Of a stretch of 64,000 nt of DNA, positions 1 to 10,497 are shown piece after piece. The notes beneath the pieces were generated by a model. The model was not told the origin of the DNA. It ran no database searches and was given only the letters and a program-made list of their open reading frames with translations. Source of the stretch: Isochrysis galbana (Eukaryota > Haptophyta > Isochrysidales > Isochrysidaceae); the NCBI GenBank assembly GCA_018136815.1, contig CM030932.1, positions 5,618,407 through 5,682,406 of the forward strand, given 5' to 3'. Each line of letters begins with the position of its first letter. Positions within the stretch are counted from its first letter, which is position 1. Position numbers and translations under genes: made by a program.

Positions 1-726
1 ATCCAATGTTTCTGCCGCAGTTGCTCTAGTGTGGTTCCCTTTGTTACCTCCATCTTTGCTTCCGCCGCGCCCTCCGCCTTTGCCCTCGGTGCTCCCTGAG
101 CCGCGTTCACGACTAACTTTCTTTCTGGGGATGGTGACACAAATTTGCGCTCGCTCCCAGAAAGCCTGGCGCAAGGCCGCACGCACTTCAGGTACGGAGG
201 CCACGCGCTCGGCAATGAGGTGCTTCAAATGCATCTCTGCCATAGCTGTCTCTCCACCACAGCCTTTGCACGCAGCCGCCGCTAGCTTCTTACGCAATTC
301 TCCATCGTGCATAGGCCGCGCCCATACCTCCTCGAAGAGTGGGACGAGACCAGCGTCACGTGCCTTGGCTGCATGGCTCTTTGGCGCCACCGGCTTGTAT
401 GGCATGTAGATGTCTTCCAGCTCTTCAAGGTCGGCAGCGGCCCTTACGGCTGAGATGACGGCGGGACTCACGGCGGGGTCGTGCCTCTCAAAGTGTCTGA
501 GGATTGTCTTACGTCGCTCGTCGAGCGCGCGCACCCCCTCCAGTGCTCGCAGAACCGCCATTACCTGATGCTCAGCGAGGCCGCCTGTGACACCGCTTCG
601 GTAGCGAACGATGAAGGGGACTGTGTTGTCGTCCGCAAGTAGTTCCGCCGTTTTTCGCACCTGGTCCTCGGAGAGCCCCGTCGCAGCGGCACACGAGCGC
701 AGTAGCGGCGCGAGCGGCGGCGGCAT
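1..726 (-). CDS. Tex/SRBD1-like S1 RNA-binding protein, N-terminal part (cut by window edge)
   Basis: The minus strand is open from an ATG at 726 to base 1, giving 242 codons with no stop; the gene continues beyond the left edge. The peptide carries hallmarks of the Tex N-terminal helical domain: TVPFIVRYRSGVTGG at residues 35-49, an ERRK-type segment (DERRKTIL, 69-76) and LEELEDIYMPYKP at 100-112. Tex/SRBD1 proteins are conserved nucleic-acid-binding proteins with a helical N-terminus, a YqgF-like nuclease fold, HhH and a C-terminal S1 domain; only the first of these lies here. After residue 205 a Gly/Ser/Lys-rich low-complexity linker begins, which is not typical of bacterial Tex and may be lineage-specific or lead into an intron. 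The short leader MPPPLAPLLRSCAAAT before the conserved part is too weak to assign targeting. Family is seen with confidence; cellular role is inferred from the family only. Confidence 0.85.
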   Translation of the reverse strand, partial: MPPPLAPLLRSCAAATGLSEDQVRKTAELLADDNTVPFIVRYRSGVTGGLAEHQVMAVLRALEGVRALDERRKTILRHFERHDPAVSPAVISAVRAAADLEELEDIYMPYKPVAPKSHAAKARDAGLVPLFEEVWARPMHDGELRKKLAAAACKGCGGETAMAEMHLKHLIAERVASVPEVRAALRQAFWERAQICVTIPRKKVSRERGSGSTEGKGGGRGGSKDGGNKGNHTRATAAETLD

Positions 727-1555
727 CTGTGACTGTAAACGAGGCGAACCGCACGAAAGCGTGTAGGTCGGGATGAAGGCGAAGGCGATGGATGGTACGA
801 TGGATCCGTTTCTGCGTGAGAAGAGACAACCAGGGCGAGGGCGTGCGAGGAGCGGGAGGCGGCGAAACGCGAGAGACAGAAGAGAGTACACCAATAGCTC
901 AACACCACGCCACCCCGGTGCTCCCTGTGAGCATCGACTAGAAGCAGCAGAGGTGTTGGGCGGGGATGATGGGAGAGACGCCGGCTCTCAACCTGTGTGG
1001 ACTCAAGTGAGTTCTTTTGTATATGTGTAGGTTCTATTCCCATACTGGCAACGTGGGGTGTTGTCGGGACACGTGTTCTCGCCGTTGCGCTAGCGCTATG
1101 TTCATGCCTATGATCTACACAATGTTGCTGACTATCACTGGGCCCCATAAGGGTGGGGCCAAACATGGTACCCCCGCCGAGAGGGGATCAGTCCCTTCTC
1201 GCGTGCGCATCAGCGCACGCTCACCGAGCCTCTTCACCCAACACAAGGTTGGAAATTGGGCCAACAACGAATTCGTTGTTGAACAAAATTCATTGTCACT
1301 GCCACCGACTACGCTCCGCGGAGCAACCATCGGGCCTCAATCACTGCACCGGGTCCAACAGTCTCTGTCATCACTGTCTCGCGAACTACTCGCGAATTTC
1401 CCTGGAACTCTGAGCCTCAATACCCCAAAACCATCTCTGCTGATTGACGGGGAGAACTGTCAACTTTCTCAGCAGTTCAATTATCACTTCACCGTGGATG
1501 AGGAGGAAACAACGCACACGGCACAGTCCCGCCTCCCGCGCAAACAGCTGAAGGC
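727..1555. other. Gene-free stretch between the Tex-like gene and a gag fossil
   Basis: No convincing gene. The first part should hold the promoter and 5' leader of the minus-strand Tex-like gene. The part from about 1050 may be the left flank or terminal region of the downstream retroelement fossil, but no terminal repeat or primer site could be recognised. Confidence 0.4.
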
Positions 1556-3060
1556 ATGTGGATCGAATCCCGACGCCGCCAGTTTCTTTTAATGCAACTT
1601 CCAAACCTTCAAGACTGGACAAATTCGTTGCGCCATGCTAAATGGGCCTTCAATTTTTTTGATCCTCATTGCGGGCGCTCACCATCTGGTGCTAGCCTGG
1701 ACAACGACACCCCGTCGCAAGTCACTACGACACCCTCGGGACCGAACACCTCACTCCATACAAATTTCCAAGAACAAGCTAAAGTCGCTGATTTTGCCTT
1801 CATGATAAGTGAGGCCATCAATGAGGACTATGACTCGCGAAAATATCGCTGTCGCCCCTTTGATGGCACGCCAGGCCGCCCCTTCGACTTGTTTTGCCGC
1901 GACTTCAGCAACGCCTTCTCAAGGGACTACATAGGCGATGCGGACTTGACAACTTGTATGTTAGGTCTTGATGTCGGTGGAAATGTGGAGCAAGACCCTA
2001 ATGCGGATCGTTCCATCTTTGGTGGCGTACCTAGGTTCGAACTCTTCTCACCAGATGGGACTCCAAAGCAAACCAAAGAGGCCAAACAACTATTGAGCGA
2101 TCACACCAAGAGAAAAAGGGTTCTCTTCTCTCACCTCTTTGAGCACATAACCAACTCGGATCTGAGAGAAATGCTGACTTCACAAGCTCCACACGATGGT
2201 GCCAAAGCGTATAGAATCTTATACGATCAATGTCACCAAGAGGTGGATGATTTGACATTGATGGACCTAGATTCTCAATGGGATGCTGTCTCACTTCTCA
2301 CGGTTGGAATCAACGAGCACTCAATATCCAACCTCATTGCCCACCTTCACAGTCTCAATGCAAAACGGCCGTTCAACAAACAAAAAACAAATGATCAATT
2401 GGTGATCAAAGTTCGCTCGTGTATTACTTCAGACATCTCAGAATCTCTCTCTCACACTTGCCAAGAAGAAATCGCCGCCCCGCCCTCTCGTCGCCGCTTT
2501 TGGACCAATAACGAGCGAGATATACTCAAACTCAAATCAGATCTCCAACCATTGTGGCGGATCAAATTCAACACAGGGGTCATCGCTATACCTAGCAAGG
2601 AGGGCCGTCGCGCTGCTGGGGGGGGGGACGCCCTGATGCCTCTTACTCTAATGAGACCGCCTTGATGGCTAAAACTACTCAAGGAATGTCACAATCACCA
2701 CAGAGGGCTGTACTAACCTCGTCGCAAGCTATGAAAGCGCCTAGATGCTATCGCTGTCAAGGTTCGGGGCACCAAGCCAGCACATGTCCGACCCCGCCTG
2801 ATCAGTCTGTCACTATCCAAGACTGGATAATGGCTCTTCAGTCGCACGCCGGCACGCGCACCAAGGGTAGAGGAAAAGGAAGATCGAGGGACAATAGGGG
2901 CGGCCGAGGTAATGGGAACTCCGCCTATGTCGCTTCTGATGTAGACACCCGGAACACCGAAGAGAGATTGGATGAATGCGCGCACTTCACGACGGCTCCG
3001 GAATGGAACGACATTATTGATGACACCTCGTTTTACCTTCACTCCGCGAGCCCGCTGGCT
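1556..3060 (+). mobile_element. Fossil LTR retrotransposon fragment, Ty1/copia-like gag region
   Basis: A gag-like coding region with an acidic-aromatic helical body (about 1800-2470), resembling the UBN2-type gag of copia elements, is followed by a single CCHC zinc knuckle (CYRCQGSGHQASTC, near 2746-2790) and a Gly/Arg-rich basic tail. Protease, integrase, reverse transcriptase and RNase H are not found, and no LTR pair was recognised. It is therefore a broken partial copy with a few breaks. Codon use is more AT-rich than the neighbouring host genes, which fits a foreign element. The right end is followed by an unrelated inverted leader repeat. The family call rests on the gag plus single-knuckle architecture; an oomycete- or algal-type copia lineage is the best guess. 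Age cannot be estimated without the LTRs. Confidence 0.6.
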
Positions 3061-3184
3061 GGTATGATTTCGTTTGTTGCTCTCCTGCTGAGGTTCGAAC
3101 TCCCATCCTTTGTTTTACGGAGGCGATTCTGTGAAGTCTGGGCTACAATCACTTCCGGTTTTCGGGGGGAAAGATAACCCAAAA

Positions 3185-3480
3185 CCAAAGCAGCGAATCT
3201 AAATCAATCTCCAAGGGGAGATGGCAAATCAAGGACCAAGGAGAAAGATTCCCTCACCCAAGCAGCGAACCTAAATCGATCTCCAAGGGGAGATGGCAAA
3301 CCAAACCTGATTGCCCCCAGAAGCAGGTAAAGAAACGCGGGGAGATAGCGAATTAAACCTTTTGCGAGGCGCCTGGAAGGAAGAAAGGTGGGGGAACTTC
3401 CCTTCCCTTCGAGAGAAAGAGAGAGGGCGCTCCAGAACCCTAGATCCTAGGCGTCCACGCTCCACGCGAAGTTTTTGACC
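3185..3480 (-). repeat. Tandem 72-bp leader repeat, inverted relative to the copy at 20.2 kb
   Basis: Two copies of a block that includes the self-complementary ATCTCCAAGGGGAGAT lie 72 bp apart (starting near 3188 and 3260), followed by a third, decayed unit near 3320-3360. The reverse complement of the block matches 20265-20335, upstream of the two-frame element there, and both loci also share a TTCTCGGTCAA stretch beside the repeat. This looks like the 5' leader of the same mobile element family on the opposite strand. Confidence 0.65.
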
Positions 3481-4460
3481 GAGAACGAGAACGAGAGAAT
3501 TATAACGATAAATACCGAACGAAGAGAAGAGAGAAGCCTAGCGAGAGTCGATTCGCGAATGCGACAGTGACAGAGTTGATGGATATATACCTGAAGGGAG
3601 GGTCCGGGATCCTGGACCTCGCTCGGACAAGGAAAAGAAGACGAAGAAGATGAAGACGTAATCTTGGCGCGTCGGTGTCGGGTGTCGGTGTGTCGGTCAT
3701 GGACCGATCGTCCGGCGCTGCGGGGTGGGCGGCGGACGGGCTCCATCCATGACCTCATCATTTTAATGATGGTTGTAAGCAGAGCCTTGCTCAAGAGCTC
3801 AAGAGTTGTCGGGGACCGTGCCATACGCCATACGCGACCCGCTAGGACTAGGACCTTGTACACCTTGTGACACCTGCTGCATTTCTCCTCGTTATCATTA
3901 CGAAAGCGAGCGAGAAGTATACCGTATACGTATACCTTTTCGATTTTCGAATTGGACACCTCAACCTCAACCATCAACCATCAACCACCAAGTTTTGACC
4001 TCAAACTCAATCTCGGTGAATCGCATTGTATTGATGTGTTGCGAGGACGATCCGAGTTTCGTACGTTACAAGAGTACGTCGGGGGCGCGAGAAGCCGAGA
4101 AGGCGAGAACGAGTTAGTTTTGCCCAGCACCTTGCACCTTGGACCTTGGCCAAAATTCTCTAGTACCTCGTACCGACACTTGATCAACAACTAAGAACCA
4201 AGTTGAGGACGACGACGGCCGAGTTTTGACCTCACACTCGGGACATGATTCGGTCGTTATTTATGTGTTCTAACGACAGTCCACCTTCAAGAAATTGTTC
4301 TAGTCTACAAAAGGCATATCAACCACCCAAACACGAGAACACGAGGCTAACCTATCTCAAGTGTGAATTCACATCATCAACCTTCAACCCGAACGAACCT
4401 AAGCCTTGTTCTTTTCATACTGCTATCTGTTTCTGGGCCGCCGCGCCTTCACTCCGGCCG
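3481..4460. other. Gene-free stretch upstream of the DUF760 gene
   Basis: Only short frames with no family resemblance. It holds short direct repetitions such as the CAACC/ATCAACC runs near 3960-3990. The last part is expected to carry the promoter of the gene starting at 4461. Confidence 0.4.
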
Positions 4461-5369
4461 ATGCCCGCGCTCAGCCTCAGCCTGTTGGCTTCGCTGAGCC
4501 TGGCGTGGTCGAGCGGGCCGACGCAGCTCTGCTCGCGCGTTCAACCTCGCCCGCGCGCTACCTCGCCGTTCGCTGGTTTCTTCGGCTGGCAGCGCGCGAC
4601 CACTGGCCCGTCAGATGAGCCGCCTGCTGAACGGCCTCCTCTTGTGCGCCCCACAAATCGCTTCTTCCAGGAGATCCAAAACATGAGTGCGCCTGAGCTA
4701 ATCGGGGGTTTCGCCGATACGGCGCCACCCGAAGTGCAGCAGGCCGTCCGCTCAACAGTCGTCTCGCTCCTCGGAAACCTCCCGCCGCAGATATACGACA
4801 CATCAGTCGCGTCCACAGGACAAAATATTGCTTCTCTGATGTACTCAATGCAGATGACAGGGTACATGTTTCGCAACGCCGAGTATCGCAGGTCACTTAT
4901 GGAATCACTCAAGGGCGGTGGCTCGACGGTGCTACCCCCCGTCGATGAGGTGGGAGCATCCCTCCCTGAGGTGTCGGGCCAAATCAAGGTGAAGCTCAGT
5001 GCTGACTCAGACACGGAGGTCGAGGCGGCCGCCTACATGTCTGAGCTTCGCAACGAGGTTGAGCAGCTTCGACATCAGCTTTTGCAAACCCGGGAGTCAA
5101 CGCTCGAGGCGCAGGGGGGGGGGCTCCTTGCGTACATTCAGTCACTTGGTCGTGAGAACATTGCCACGCTCACCTCATCTATTTCACAAGACGTGCTCGA
5201 CGGGATGAAACTACTGATTGAGTCCATCCTGCGCGACGCAGACGTCGGCGGAGACACATTCATGGAAACATCAGGAGACAAGCTACGCGAGCTACTTGTG
5301 TGGCAGCTGGTTACCGGTTACAAGTTGCGCGAGCTTGAGGCGCGAGAGGAGCTGAACAAGTTGCTTTAA
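4461..5369 (+). CDS. DUF760 protein, probably plastid-targeted
   Basis: A 302-residue protein with two copies of the DUF760 helical module known from plant chloroplast and cyanobacterial proteins. The first copy lies at about residues 70-150 and contains LLGNLPPQIYD and MTGYMFRNAEYRRSL; the second lies at about 215-300 and ends with LLVWQLVTGYKLRELEAREEL. The ATG at 4461 is preferred over one at 4245: it begins a clean hydrophobic signal peptide (MPALSLSLLASLSLAW) followed by an Arg/Pro/Ser stretch with SPFAGFFGW, matching a bipartite complex-plastid presequence. The longer frame would bury that signal 72 residues in. The function of DUF760 is unknown. The gene appears intronless. Family assignment is strong; plastid location is inferred. 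Confidence 0.85.
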   Translation: MPALSLSLLASLSLAWSSGPTQLCSRVQPRPRATSPFAGFFGWQRATTGPSDEPPAERPPLVRPTNRFFQEIQNMSAPELIGGFADTAPPEVQQAVRSTVVSLLGNLPPQIYDTSVASTGQNIASLMYSMQMTGYMFRNAEYRRSLMESLKGGGSTVLPPVDEVGASLPEVSGQIKVKLSADSDTEVEAAAYMSELRNEVEQLRHQLLQTRESTLEAQGGGLLAYIQSLGRENIATLTSSISQDVLDGMKLLIESILRDADVGGDTFMETSGDKLRELLVWQLVTGYKLRELEAREELNKLL

Positions 5370-5709
5370 GAGAAGCATGATGCTACGATGCATATGCGCT
5401 CACAGTCGGCCTCGTGCTCGACCTACCTTTATTAGTCTCTATTGATGCACCTGTGGGGGGCTGTTCACAGCCGATGGGACCCATAACTTTCATCTCTGTG
5501 CTCCATAGGCTTCCTTTCTCTCAAACGCGCGATTCTTGCGTTGACCGTCGATGGTTGTAGGTGCTTTTGGATATTCGGTGAGCCGGCGAGCTCGTTAGTG
5601 CTTTGATGCGCCAGGGTCCTTGGGGCCACTTCACGTCACCCAAGCGCGTGTATCTTCTTTGTTACTTGCTGAATACACAATGAACTTCTGATCGTTAGGC
5701 CTGGGGCTG
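5370..5709. other. Downstream flank of the DUF760 gene
   Basis: No gene or repeat recognised. It probably includes the 3' UTR of the DUF760 gene. Confidence 0.35.
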
Positions 5710-5975
5710 AAAAAGAATCCTAAAGATTTTGGGCTAATACTAATAATACCGTATTAAATAATTAAATTACCTACTATTTAATACCCACTACGGAGCCTAG
5801 GTATCCTTTACCTCCCCATCGACACCGCCCTTACTTCCCTTCACTCCCCCTCTTCCCCTTCCCCGCTTCATCCCTTTTTCTTCGGTTTCAGAGGGGTCCG
5901 GCCCAGGCGCACTACCTTGGGCCTGGTTATTCAGAGTGTAGAGTCCGGGCAGGGCCCTTCTGATTGGCTAGTTAG
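5710..5975 (-). repeat. LINE-like 3' UTR fragment
   Basis: Read on the minus strand, this matches the 3' UTR of the LINE-like copy ending at 57495 and the fragment at 48855-49305. Shared blocks include the CTTCATCC-TTTTCTTCGGTTTC stretch and the CACTACCTTGGGCCTGGTT stretch, with a degraded AGATTCTGGGCTA-like end near 5715-5740. It is old and non-coding. Confidence 0.55.
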
Positions 5976-6327
5976 AAGGGGCCTCTATTAGAGGCGGCGA
6001 CCGGCGACCTCAGGTTTGGTTGTTTTTTTGACGGATACGAATACCCCCATAAAGAAGGTATAACTTCTACTCGCAGAGTGCAGAGCCACCCCCGCTCCCT
6101 CCCCTCCCTCATCCTCCCTGCCCTCCGCTCTCTCCTTCTCCCCTTCCTGCCCGCGCCCGAAGGCTCGCGCCGATCCCCGCGTCTTAAGGAACAGGCGCAG
6201 CAAGAAGAGGCCCGCCGAGCCGCCATTCGCGCTGTGCTCCTTCGAGTAGGGGCCAGTCGAGTGGGATTCCGGGTAGCCCTGAGTGGTTTTCCACGTCCTC
6301 CTTTCGTTTTAGAAAAGAAATCCTTGG

Positions 6328-6450
6328 CTCGCCTACTTTTATAAGTAGGGGTCAATGGGGGCCTCGCGCCCGCCCCTCCCTCCGTTGCAGACACCCCCTG
6401 GGGTCTGGGTGGGCCTGCACAACCATCCTCATTCCCTGCCTTTTGGCGTG
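6328..6450 (-). repeat. GC-rich interspersed repeat, partial copy A
   Basis: Opens with the palindrome-like CCTACTTTTATAAGTAGG, then a GGGGCCTCGCGCC block and a GCAGACACCCCC-type block. The reverse complement of this order is found in the long copy at 9640-10230 and, less perfectly, at 36230-36370 (same strand) and 57850-58240. The pyrimidine-rich DNA to its left (6085-6170) may be a decayed part of the same copy. Confidence 0.6.
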
Positions 6451-6740
6451 GAGTAGGAGTGTCCTAGTAGCACTAGTAGACTCTTCAAGAGTTTTTTTTC
6501 AAATAAATGCTTTCAACCCATCCGTCTGCGATGGTAAGGCTATGGTGGATCATTTGTTTTTGAACATCACGAGACCCTCATCCCTCATCCCCCTACCCTC
6601 AACATGAATTGCATCCATGAAGTTGGCCTACCAATCCATTTTCATGCCGTTGGTTCATTGATAGCCGTTTGGTCCCATGTTCAGCCGGAATGAAGCAATG
6701 CTGGACGAGGTCTTATGGTGGAGAACGGCTACCGTCCATG
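6451..6740. other. Short gene-free stretch downstream of the pseudouridine synthase gene
   Basis: Nothing recognised apart from a T-run near 6491-6498. It should include the 3' UTR of the minus-strand gene that ends at 6741. Confidence 0.3.
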
Positions 6741-8107
6741 CTATATCATCACACTGCCATGGCCATGAGGCCCCTCCCTGGCTTCACAAGGTGTGGCATC
6801 ATCACAATTTCTAAACCTCTTCGACCTTGTTTGGTCTGCGGAGCCAACAAGCTCACTGAATGGCTTGTCCCAGCCTGCCGCATTCATTTGTTTCCTCTCT
6901 ACATCCGCAAGGATGGTGAGGTATTCGTCCACAACAGCGATGCGCGTGAATGGAGACGTCCAAAGAGGTAAAGGCGCCTCGACGTGAAAGGCCCGCGAAG
7001 AATCACTGCATGAGTAACACCATGCGTGAAGCCAAATGATATCGTCATCTCTGCGACATATAGTGTCGCATGTATTGGTCGGAGCATGACTAGGGTTGCT
7101 CTGTGCACAATTGCCTTCAAATGCACGACGATCCTCAATCGTCCGTGCATCGCTACAGTACAACGGGTCATTGGCAATCGGATGGCCAATGTGCTGAAGA
7201 TGTAAACGTATCTGATGGGGCCGGCCGGTCCTTGGCTGGCAAAGAATGAGGCTAGTGTCTGAACCTGCATCGTAAGCAATGCTAAGGAAGAATGTGCAAG
7301 CAGCTTGTGTGCGACCGTGTTTGTGTGTAGCTTTCAGGGCGCAAGTGTGCCATGTCTTCCCTGCATCACTAGTTGTCGTGATAGGCACGTTGACCACGCG
7401 AGGCATGCGGGGCTCCAAGCGCCCACGCCCACGCGCAAGGTACAGCTTGCACATTGCGCCTGTAGAAAGAAGCTCGCTATAAGCCGACGCAGCAGAAGAT
7501 GACGTCGGGAGGAGCAGCACCCCTGTGATCAAGGAATGTACCGACAGACTTGGGCGCAACTAGCAACGGAGGTACCAATGTCCCTGGATGCAATGAAGGA
7601 TGACGCACCTGAAACAGCGCGGTCTAGGCGGTGTAGGACATGCATCCCGCCTCGGCCTGTGCTCTTCTTGCCATCCGTCAGCTGAAGATCGGGCCGCTCC
7701 GCTTGCAAGATTTCGATGACAGTATTTCGTCGGAACCTCCCAGCATGATGGACTGGTATTCCAGCCGGTTTGCTGACACCAAGTAGGTCGGGTTGCCCCG
7801 TTGGGAGCAGCTCGATTGGCACGTCAGGAACAGGAGGCTCGTCGCGCAGAACGTCGCGTTCGAGCTTGTCGCCATCACGAAAGACGTCTCCGGGACGGAC
7901 CGCTTGTCCATTGAGCCGCAGTGATCCGTCAGCCATTGCCTGTGCCAGCGCCTGCTCGGAGCACTGCTCGGGAAACTCGAAGGCCAGCACATCCAGCACC
8001 CGCTGGCCGAGCCATCGCCCCTTTGCGAACGACTCGAAAGTGAAGGCGTACGGCTTGACGTGCCGCATCCCCTGGCGCACCTCGTACCATTCACTCCTCG
8101 GCGCCAT
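6741..8107 (-). CDS. RluA-family RNA pseudouridine synthase (RPUSD2/Pus9-like), two exons
   Basis: Exons on the minus strand are 8107-7609 and 7522-6741, giving 426 residues; an upstream ATG at 8161 would add 18. The 86-nt intron (7608-7523) is GTGCGT...ATCACAG, and splicing joins HRLDRAVSG to VLLLPTSSS in frame. HRLDRAVSG is the RluA motif II with the catalytic Asp. An S4-like region (about 60-115) precedes it, and GVSKPAGIPVHHAGRFRRNTV is the typical pre-catalytic block. The second exon supplies PRTGRPHQIRLHLQHIGHPI, the closing motif. The N-terminal VKPYAFTFESFAKGRWLGQ matches eukaryotic RPUSD2 and yeast Pus8/Pus9 proteins, which modify tRNA U32. The C-terminal ~110 residues after PLYCSDARTIED are less conserved. 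No clear targeting peptide is seen, so cytosol or mitochondrion are both possible. Confidence 0.88.
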
Positions 8108-8161
8108 GCCAGGAAGCCGAGGCGAGGCACACGGCCCTTGAGTATCCACGCGAGAATACAA

Positions 8162-9180
8162 ACCTTCTACTATCTGCTTGCCAAAACTGAAGGGATCGGG
8201 CTTTGGCGGGGCATAAACAACTCGTTAAAAAGCAACAATCTTAACCTAGGGATAGCGGGTACATTGGGGCTTAAGCTATCAAGGTTAGAGAGCCTTTAGT
8301 CTTTAGTATTTTGTTTGTGCTTTTCAATCTGTCTGACTTTTGTGAATCTCGCTATATCACTCCCGGCGGGAAGCGTTCCCGCGAGTTCCGCCGGTCCGAC
8401 GATAAAAAAATGTGGGCCTCCGGATCAACAAGAGTTTTTTTTCCAACCCACTCACACTCTCCCCCACCTCTAGCAAAAGTTGGTGAAGACTAGCTCTACA
8501 GGCTTGGCCATGGGGAGAGCTAAGCATGTATGGGGGGGAAAGATGAATTGGTTTAGTTGGTGGGAAGCCCAGATTCTTGAACCTAAGCTATCCTTGAGGC
8601 ACTAAAGGCTAAAGGCCAGAGTCCTACGAATGCATGGAAATCGTAGGACGCGGTCCTACAATGTAGGACGGAACCGGCTGACCGCTATACCACGGGCGAG
8701 CAATAGCAATAGCTGCCTTCCGGGAGGGCGGGGTGGCAGCTACATAAGTGCGCGACTAGACATTTAGGCATGTCTAATGGACATTTCAGGGGACATTTGG
8801 CTACCAACCCCCCCACTCTTGCCCAATCTCCAACCAGCTGCAATTCATCGTCACAGCAGTCGAATGCCAGCCGGATGTGCGCTTTCAATCGAGTAGCCTC
8901 CCATTGCTCATTCATGGAAGCTATTCTCGTGGTCGTGCTTTCGTGCTTTCCAATCTACTCGGCAACTGCAACTGCCTCCCGTCTCCCGTCGTCTCGCTTG
9001 CGCCTCAGCTGGCAATGGACCCCGGGCAAGCGTCGAAAGTGAACGTATTGAGTATCGGCGTTCCTGAACAGGAGAGCATCGCGAACCTGTTCCGACAGCT
9101 GGGCGTAGACCTCGTGGAGGGGAAAAAAGCCGCCCTGGGCCCTGGGCCTGAAAGCCTGAAATGCGCGGCGCGATGTGAGC
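8162..9180. other. Gene-free stretch with a tRNA-like half site
   Basis: No protein gene supported. On the minus strand near 8640-8705 there is an A-box-like TGGTATAGCGGTCAGCCGG in a cloverleaf-like context, but no good B box follows, so a complete tRNA gene is not called. Near 8590-8670 the motif CCTACA/TGTAGGA recurs in both orientations. Confidence 0.3.
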
Positions 9181-9184
9181 TAGT

Positions 9185-9301
9185 CCTGCAAAAATTCGCC
9201 CAACCAACTAGTCCTGCCAATTTCCGGGCTGAAAGCGCGCGGCGCGATGTGAGTGTGATTATTGCGCTGCGCGATAGTCCTGCCGAAATTCGCTCAACCA
9301 A
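9185..9301 (+). repeat. Short direct repeats flanking the TIR element
   Basis: A ~50-bp unit with TTCGCnCAACCAACTAG, AGTCCTGCC and GGGCTGAAAG occurs at about 9187-9240, again in part at 9268-9303, and once more at 10230-10285 inside the neighbouring element. Its meaning is unclear; it may be a target sequence or relic of an insertion. Confidence 0.4.
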
Positions 9302-9639
9302 CTAAAAACAACTGAGCGTTAGTACCACTACTCCCACTAGCCCGGTACCAACACGACAGCCCTCAGCGCACCTGCCCGTACACCTTGGCGCGTGCTGTTG
9401 ACACAGATACATACTCCTATGCACCCCTCCAAATCTCCCCCCTCGCATGCCCCCGGCTCCCATTCTAACTCCCCACAAGTTAAAATGAGGGAAAAACCCA
9501 TTGAGGCGGACCGGTCGACGCCGGCCGACTCTCCGGGAAAAAGCACCGGAGGGGGGGGGAGGGACCTCTCGTCGAGAAGCGGAACGGCCCTTACAGCTCG
9601 CGCCGCGAGCAGTCCTCGAAGAAATAAATGACTGCGCCC

Positions 9640-10230
9640 CCCTATAGCTGCCACAGGGACGTCTTGAGCCACTCCCTTCTTCTCCCCCTCCTGTCGCCAG
9701 CCGCCCCCCTTCGCCCGTTTGCTAACGCAAACGGGGCCCGTTTCTTACCGCACTCCATCGGGGGGGGTGCAAATCCCCCCCTCTCCCCCTCTCCCTCTCC
9801 ATTCTCCTCCACCCCTCTCCCTGCGGCGCGTCGCCATGCGGCGCGCCACGGCCTGCTCTCAGAGGGCCTTTGGGAGCTCCCAGAGGGCCAGCAAGGGCAG
9901 CTCAGGGGGCAGTGGAGGCTGGGGCTCAGCCCCTGGCCCCCCCTGCCTCTCCCACGCTTGCCTCGCTGGCCATGGGAGCCGCCCAGAGGCATCTGTCTGC
10001 CTGGCGACCAGGGAAGGGGGGGGGGGGTCAGCTCGGGGGCAGGCCCACGCAGGGCCTGGGAGTGCGAATCACGGCCCGCGCCCACTAGGGGTCTGGGCCA
10101 GTGTGATGATTGCCCAGCCCCTGCCAAAGGGCAGGGGCTGTGGTTGATTGTACGGGCCCACCCCTGGGGGTGTCCGCGATGGAGAGAGGGGGGCGCGAGG
10201 CCCCCATTGACCCCTACTTATAAAAGTAGG
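9640..10230 (+). repeat. GC-rich interspersed repeat, long copy B
   Basis: The order of blocks is: a pyrimidine-rich head; a GCGCGCCACGG box near 9840; the AGCTCAGGGGGCAGTGGAGG core near 9899-9920; a GTCTGGGCCAG box near 10091; a perfect 11-bp-stem hairpin (CAGCCCCTGCC / GGCAGGGGCTG, 10115-10140); a GGTGTCCGCGATGGAG box; and the CCTACTTATAAAAGTAGG end near 10211-10228. Copies at 12540-13105 and 57850-58240 keep the same order. A frame remains open through it but has no known domain. Confidence 0.7.
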
Positions 10231-10497
10231 TTGTTCGCTCAACCAACTAGTTAGTCCTGCCACAAATTGCGGTCTGAAAGCTGAATGAAAGCGAAAGCGC
10301 GCGCCGTATATTTATATTTCAAGGAAAATGAAACTATCTTCTATCTTGAAGATCATCTTGTGTGTTCGAACGGCTCATTCTGAAATTTGCTCTGGACAGA
10401 GCCGCTTCAAAACACACTGGTATGTGAAATTGGTGTATAAATAACTATGGACATTTGATGGCTCCATTCGATTGATGTCCCATAAATAATTGACGGA

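Noticed and set aside
561-1166. Long minus-strand frame starting at 1166
   Set aside because: It overlaps the Tex-like gene in another frame and has Arg/Ser/Pro-rich composition without any domain.
3060-3150. tRNA gene suggested by GGTTCGAACTCC on the plus strand
   Set aside because: The T-arm stem does not pair well and no acceptor stem or A box is present.
9628-10254. 208-codon frame over GC-rich repeat copy B as a host gene
   Set aside because: It lies in a repeated, structured element and has no domain; GC richness alone can keep it open. Kept only as a remark on the repeat.
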